Assembly (NCBI GenBank): GCA_022706765.1
Contig: JAKJBX010000017.1
Coordinates: 1 to 33,989 of the forward strand
Length of the DNA: 33,989 nucleotides
Direction: 5' to 3'
DNA from: Bacillota bacterium
GTDB lineage: Bacteria; Bacillota; Clostridia; Monoglobales; Firm-18
Made by a program: the position numbers and the translations under genes. The notes below the pieces were generated by a model. That model saw only the letters and a program-made list of their open reading frames with translations, had not been told where the DNA came from and searched no databases. Below are positions 30,044-33,989 of the stretch, one piece after another (within the stretch, counting starts at the first letter, position 1; the number at the start of each line of letters is the position of its first letter).

Positions 30044-32026
30044 GTGGCTAACAGAAAATACGACGACAATTCAATATCCTCGTTAAAAGGGGCGGACAGA
30101 GTCCGGAAGCGTCCGGGGGTCATCTTCGGCTCGGACGGCTTGGAGGGCTGCTGTCATGCGGTGTTTGAAATTTTGTCAAACTCCATCGACGAAGCAAGAG
30201 AGGGCTACGGTAATGTGATCACCGTAACCCGTTTTACTGACGGCTCGGTCTGTGTCGAGGACAACGGCAGAGGCATCCCCGTCGGCTATAACGAAAAGGA
30301 AAGCAGATACAACTGGGAACTCGTGTTCTGTGAGATGTATGCGGGCGGAAAATACAACAACAACACCGGCAGCAACTATGAATACTCGCTGGGGCTCAAC
30401 GGGCTCGGCTCCTGCGCCACCCAGTACGCCTCGGAATATATGGACGTGGAGGTGCGCCGTGACGGGCAAATCCACCGTCTGCACTTTGAAAAAGGCGAAA
30501 ATGTTGGCGGGCTGCAAAGCGAGCCGACACGCTTTAAAGCGACCGGCACCAAAATCAAGTGGCGTCCCGATATCGACGTATTTACCGACATCGAGGTACC
30601 GGTCGAGTATTTTTGGAGTGTGCTCAAAAAACAGGCGGTCGTGAACCCCGGGGTGACTTTTAAGCTGCTGGACGAAAAAGAGGATGGCGCTTTTGAGGAA
30701 TATACCTATTTTTATGAGAACGGCATAACCGATTACGTCGGTGAAATTGCAGGCGAAAAGCGGCTGACCGACGTGGTGTATATCGAGGCGGAACGTGCCG
30801 GTCGTGATAGGGAGGACAAGCCCGATTACAAGGTGAAGCTGTCCGTGGCGTTTTGCTTTAACAACGAGGTCAACCTCATTGAATACTACCACAATTCCAG
30901 CTTTTTGGAGCATGGCGGTTCCCCCGACAAGGCGGTCAGAAGCGCATTTGTCAGCGTGATCGACCAATACCTGAAAAACAATAACAAATACAACAAAAAT
31001 GAGAGCAAGATCCTCTTTGCGGACGTGTCCGACTGCCTGTGCCTGGTCAGCAGCTCGTTTTCAACCGTGACGAGCTATGAAAACCAGACGAAAAAGTCGA
31101 TCACCAACAAGTTCATTCAAGAGGCGATGACAGATTTTTTGCGTCAGCAGCTCGAAGTCTACTTCATCGAGAACAAGGCGGACGCTGAGAAGATCGCACA
31201 GCAGGTTCTGGTCAACAAACGCAGTCGCGAGAGCGCCGAAAAGCAGCGCATCAGTGTCAAAAAGATGCTGAGCGGCGGGGGCGATGTGCTGAGCCGTGTG
31301 CAGAAGTTTGTCGATTGCAGGACCAAGGACACCGCAAGGCGTGAGCTTTACATCGTGGAGGGCGATTCAGCGCTCGGCTCCTGCAAGCTGGGGCGTGACG
31401 CCGAGTTTCAGGCGATCATCCCTGTGCGGGGCAAAATTTTGAACTGCTTAAAATCCGACTATGAAAAAATATTCAAAAATGATATTATCCTCGACCTTGT
31501 GCGTGTTTTGGGCTGCGGCGTGGAGGCAAAGTCCAAGCACAACAAGGACTTTAACACCTTTGAGCTGGACAACCTGCGTTGGAGCAAGGTCATCATCTGC
31601 ACCGACGCGGATGTGGACGGATATCAGATCCGCACCCTCATTCTGACAATGTTCTACCGCTTGATGCCGACGCTGATCGAGGAGGGTTTGGTGTATATCG
31701 CCGAATCGCCGCTTTTTGAAATCACCAGCGGAGACAAGGTGATGTTTGCTTATGACGAAACGGAAAAGCGGAGGATCATTGCCAGGCTGGGCGACAAAAA
31801 GCATACCATCCAGCGCAGCAAGGGGCTTGGCGAGAACCAGCCGGAGATGATGTGGGAAACCACGATGAACCCCGAGACCCGCCGCCTGATTCGGGTGATG
31901 CCGGAGGATGACGCCGCGTTGGCGCAGGCGAAGTTCGAGCTTTTGCTGGGCGACAATTTGCAGGGGCGAAAAGAACACATCGCCAAAAACGGCGCACGCT
32001 ATGTGGATTTGACGGACGTCAGTTAG
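30044..32026 (+). CDS. Divergent GyrB/ParE-like type II topoisomerase subunit
   Basis: 660 residues; GTG start after AGGTGAT. The GHKL ATPase domain has ILSNSIDEAREG (Mg-binding Asn region), VEDNGRGIPV and an unusual GLNGLGSCATQ in place of GLHGVGASV. The transducer domain follows. The Toprim domain has EGDSALGSCKLGRD (about 439) in place of EGDSAGGSAKQGRD, and DADVDG (about 520). The C-terminal QRSKGLGE motif is canonical. It belongs with the second, non-gyrase topoisomerase B subunit seen in Clostridia. No A-subunit gene follows: ruvA starts 11 bp downstream. Confidence 0.88.
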   Translation: MANRKYDDNSISSLKGADRVRKRPGVIFGSDGLEGCCHAVFEILSNSIDEAREGYGNVITVTRFTDGSVCVEDNGRGIPVGYNEKESRYNWELVFCEMYAGGKYNNNTGSNYEYSLGLNGLGSCATQYASEYMDVEVRRDGQIHRLHFEKGENVGGLQSEPTRFKATGTKIKWRPDIDVFTDIEVPVEYFWSVLKKQAVVNPGVTFKLLDEKEDGAFEEYTYFYENGITDYVGEIAGEKRLTDVVYIEAERAGRDREDKPDYKVKLSVAFCFNNEVNLIEYYHNSSFLEHGGSPDKAVRSAFVSVIDQYLKNNNKYNKNESKILFADVSDCLCLVSSSFSTVTSYENQTKKSITNKFIQEAMTDFLRQQLEVYFIENKADAEKIAQQVLVNKRSRESAEKQRISVKKMLSGGGDVLSRVQKFVDCRTKDTARRELYIVEGDSALGSCKLGRDAEFQAIIPVRGKILNCLKSDYEKIFKNDIILDLVRVLGCGVEAKSKHNKDFNTFELDNLRWSKVIICTDADVDGYQIRTLILTMFYRLMPTLIEEGLVYIAESPLFEITSGDKVMFAYDETEKRRIIARLGDKKHTIQRSKGLGENQPEMMWETTMNPETRRLIRVMPEDDAALAQAKFELLLGDNLQGRKEHIAKNGARYVDLTDVS

Positions 32027-32037
32027 GGGGATAAGCG

Positions 32038-32631
32038 ATGTACGATTATATAAAAGGAACGCTCATGCGCAAGGCGGATAATTTTGCCGTCGTGGATGTG
32101 TCGGGCGTGGGATACAGGGTTTCCACCAGCGCCGCCAGCCTGAGAAATACCGGCGAGGCGGGCGATACCGTGACGTTTTACACACACCTGTATGTCAGGG
32201 AGGACATATTTGAGTTGTACGGCTTTACCACCACCGAGGAGCGTTCGACCTTTGAGCTGCTGATCTCGGTCAGCGGCGTCGGTCCCAAGGCGGCGCTGAA
32301 TATTTTGTCGTCGGTAGACGCCGGGTCGTTCGCGCTTGCTGTGGTGACGGGTGACGCCAAGACCATCACCGCCGCACAGGGTGTCGGTCCCAAGCTTGCC
32401 CAGCGTATCATTTTAGAGCTCAAAGATAAAATCAAGACCGAGGACCTCGTGCGCTCAAACGCCATCGACATTCTGCCGCAGACCACGCAGGAAAGCGAGG
32501 CCTTGGAAGCGCTCGTGGTGCTGGGCTATTCCCCTGCCGCCGCCATCCATGCGCTCAAAGGGCTGGACGGCGGACTGTCGCTGGAAGACACCATCAAACA
32601 GGCGCTGAAAAAACTATTGGGCAACATTTAA
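32038..32631 (+). CDS. ruvA: Holliday junction DNA helicase subunit RuvA
   Basis: 197 residues. RuvA tetramers bind Holliday junctions and load RuvB. The N-terminal OB fold begins MYDYIKGTLMRK and contains VGYRV. Helix-hairpin-helix motifs are LLISVSGVGPKAALNIL and AAQGVGPKLAQRIILELKDK. The C-terminal RuvB-contact domain is LVVLGYSPAAAIHAL. It is likely co-transcribed with the topoisomerase subunit. ruvB does not follow; a permease gene does. Confidence 0.96.
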   Translation: MYDYIKGTLMRKADNFAVVDVSGVGYRVSTSAASLRNTGEAGDTVTFYTHLYVREDIFELYGFTTTEERSTFELLISVSGVGPKAALNILSSVDAGSFALAVVTGDAKTITAAQGVGPKLAQRIILELKDKIKTEDLVRSNAIDILPQTTQESEALEALVVLGYSPAAAIHALKGLDGGLSLEDTIKQALKKLLGNI

Positions 32632-32648
32632 GAGGTGAATGACATACT

Positions 32649-33989
32649 ATGCAAATTCTCATGTCTGTTTTACCGATCGTTTGGCTTATCATATCCCTCG
32701 GCGTCATCAAAATGCCGGCGCACTATGCGTGCCTGGTCGCTTATGCCGCCGCCGCCGTTTCGGCGTTTTTCGGTTTCGGGATGCCTGCCGCCGAGGTGGC
32801 GACCGCATCACTCGAAGGCGCCATCATTGCGCTGTCGCCGATACTCATCGTTGTGACCGCCGCCATCTTTACCTATAACCTGTCGCTGCACACCGGAAGC
32901 ATGGACATCATCAAAAAAATGCTCACCGATATTTCAGATGACAAGCGTATTCAGGTGCTTATTCTTGCATGGGGTTTCGGCGGCTTTTTGGAGGCTGTTG
33001 CCGGCTACGGTACGGCGGTCGCCATCCCCGTCGGTATCCTGCTGGCGCTCGGGGTCGAGCCCGTCCTCGCGGCGGTCATCTGCCTGGTCGCCAACACCGC
33101 TCCCACCGCCTTCGGTGCGGTCGGCGTACCGGTGATGACGCTGTCGAGCGTAACGGGGCTTGATGAGAGACAGCTCGGATTTTTGGTGTCAATACAGCTT
33201 TTTCTGATCATTCTTGCCATCCCGTTTGTGCTGGTTTGGCTGATCTCCGGCAGCTTCAAGGGCATTAGGGGCGTATTTTTCACGACGCTTGCCTCGGGGC
33301 TCGCCTTTGCGCTGCCGCAGGTGTTTATCGCAAAATACTTAGGCGCGCAGCTGCCCGCTCTCATCGGCAGCATCCTCAGCCTTGCGGTGGTCATTTGGCT
33401 TGCGAAACGGCAAAAAGACCCGGCAAAAGGCGGGTCCAGCATTACGGTAAAGCAGGCGCTTGCGGCGTGGTCGCCGTACATCCTCACCTTTGTGCTGGTG
33501 CTGCTGTCAAGCCCGGTGTTCCCTGCCGTCAGTGCATTTTTAGGACATTACAAATCACAGTTCACTGTTTTTTCGGGTCTAAACGCCCAGCCCGTCATAG
33601 TCAAGTGGGCGGCAAACGCCGGCATTTTAATGCTGGTTTCCGCCATCGCCGGCGGCATCATCCAAAGAGCGCCGCTCAGGGCGATACTTTCGGTCTTTGC
33701 AGGGACGCTCGTGAAGCTCAAAACCTCGTTTGTGACGGTCATTTCTATCGTTGCGCTTGCAAGAGTGATGGGTTACAGCGGCATGATCGCAGAGGTCGCA
33801 GACGCTTTGGTTGCGGCAACCGGTGTGTATTTCGTCGTCATTTCGCCGCTCATCGGTGCGCTCGGCACGTTTTTAACCGGCAGCGACACCTCCTCTAACG
33901 TGTTATTCGGTCCGCTCCAAATGCTTGCGGCAAAGGCGATCGGACAGGATCCTCTTTGGCTCGCCGCCGCCAATACGGCGGGTGCGACC
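32649..33989 (+). CDS. L-lactate permease family transporter (partial, runs off the window)
   Basis: 447 codons are open to the end of the window with no stop; family members are about 500-560 residues, so most of the protein is visible. It begins MQILMSVLPIVWLIISLGVI. The signature GFGGFLEAVAGYGTAVAIP matches the LctP motif GFGAFLE-AAGFGTPVAI, and VANTAPTAFGAVGVPV is also conserved. It has many membrane helices. It probably takes up lactate or a related hydroxy acid with protons. The ATG at 32649 is 11 nt after AGAGGTG; an ATG at 32639 is out of frame. The gene is not in the ORF list because it is open at the edge. Confidence 0.9.
   Translation, partial: MQILMSVLPIVWLIISLGVIKMPAHYACLVAYAAAAVSAFFGFGMPAAEVATASLEGAIIALSPILIVVTAAIFTYNLSLHTGSMDIIKKMLTDISDDKRIQVLILAWGFGGFLEAVAGYGTAVAIPVGILLALGVEPVLAAVICLVANTAPTAFGAVGVPVMTLSSVTGLDERQLGFLVSIQLFLIILAIPFVLVWLISGSFKGIRGVFFTTLASGLAFALPQVFIAKYLGAQLPALIGSILSLAVVIWLAKRQKDPAKGGSSITVKQALAAWSPYILTFVLVLLSSPVFPAVSAFLGHYKSQFTVFSGLNAQPVIVKWAANAGILMLVSAIAGGIIQRAPLRAILSVFAGTLVKLKTSFVTVISIVALARVMGYSGMIAEVADALVAATGVYFVVISPLIGALGTFLTGSDTSSNVLFGPLQMLAAKAIGQDPLWLAAANTAGAT

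Noticed and set aside
1..33989. CRISPR arrays, toxin-antitoxin or other defence modules
   Set aside because: No regularly spaced direct repeats and no recognisable defence genes were seen; the only recombinase is the fragment at the left edge.

Overview
The window looks like a chromosomal segment of an anaerobic, endospore-forming member of the Clostridia (Firmicutes), probably of the Oscillospiraceae/Ruminococcaceae type. Reasons: a spoVM gene at the end of a prpC-prkC-rsgA-rpe-thiN cluster (same order as in Bacillus), a rubredoxin plus flavodiiron oxygen/NO reductase pair, a giant 2-hydroxyacyl-CoA dehydratase activase, S-layer homology domains, Gram-positive lipoproteins, strong GGAGG ribosome binding sites and frequent GTG/TTG starts. 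Base composition is moderately GC-rich, except for one clearly AT-richer gene (4563-5132).

Layout. 1-230: the last codons of a tyrosine recombinase beside tRNA-Ser(CGA), the edge of an element integrated at the tRNA 3' end. 264-2239: tadA and a processive GT2 glycosyltransferase. 2335-5215: a small lipoprotein, rubredoxin and flavodiiron protein, and an AT-rich lipoprotein with REP-like sequences on both sides. 5221-13468 (minus strand): mntP, a diguanylate cyclase, glmM-glmS (UDP-GlcNAc supply), flavodoxin-queH, and a stand-alone TrpB-like enzyme. 13724-20576 (plus strand): a secreted YcdB/SLH protein, a 263-bp terminal-inverted-repeat element and the 1431-residue activase. 20560-20979: gtrA with a roughly 200-nt structured leader. 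21361-29840 (minus strand): a long operon, rnhA - amidohydrolase - MBL hydrolase - DUF3006 - rlmN - prpC - prkC - rsgA - rpe - thiN - small membrane ORF - spoVM. 30044-33989 (plus strand): a divergent GyrB-like topoisomerase subunit, ruvA and the start of an L-lactate permease.

The most interesting signals are non-coding. (1) The trpB-like gene has a leader with eight triplets (mostly GAG) at exact 5-nt spacing, which resembles a TRAP (MtrB) binding site. It overlaps one arm of a helix whose alternative partner can pair with the Shine-Dalgarno sequence, so a complete translational switch can be drawn. (2) A shared palindrome sits over the -10/+1 of three unrelated promoters (rubredoxin/FDP, diguanylate cyclase, rnhA operon). 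(3) A structured repeat lies in the same orientation immediately upstream of three envelope-protein genes. (4) The gtrA leader can form a nested hairpin whose 8-nt loop is complementary to sequence adjoining the ribosome binding site. (5) Two tiny genes, spoVM (23 aa) and a 51-aa membrane protein, complete the PASTA-kinase operon. All functional statements come from reading motifs by eye; no search or folding program was run.
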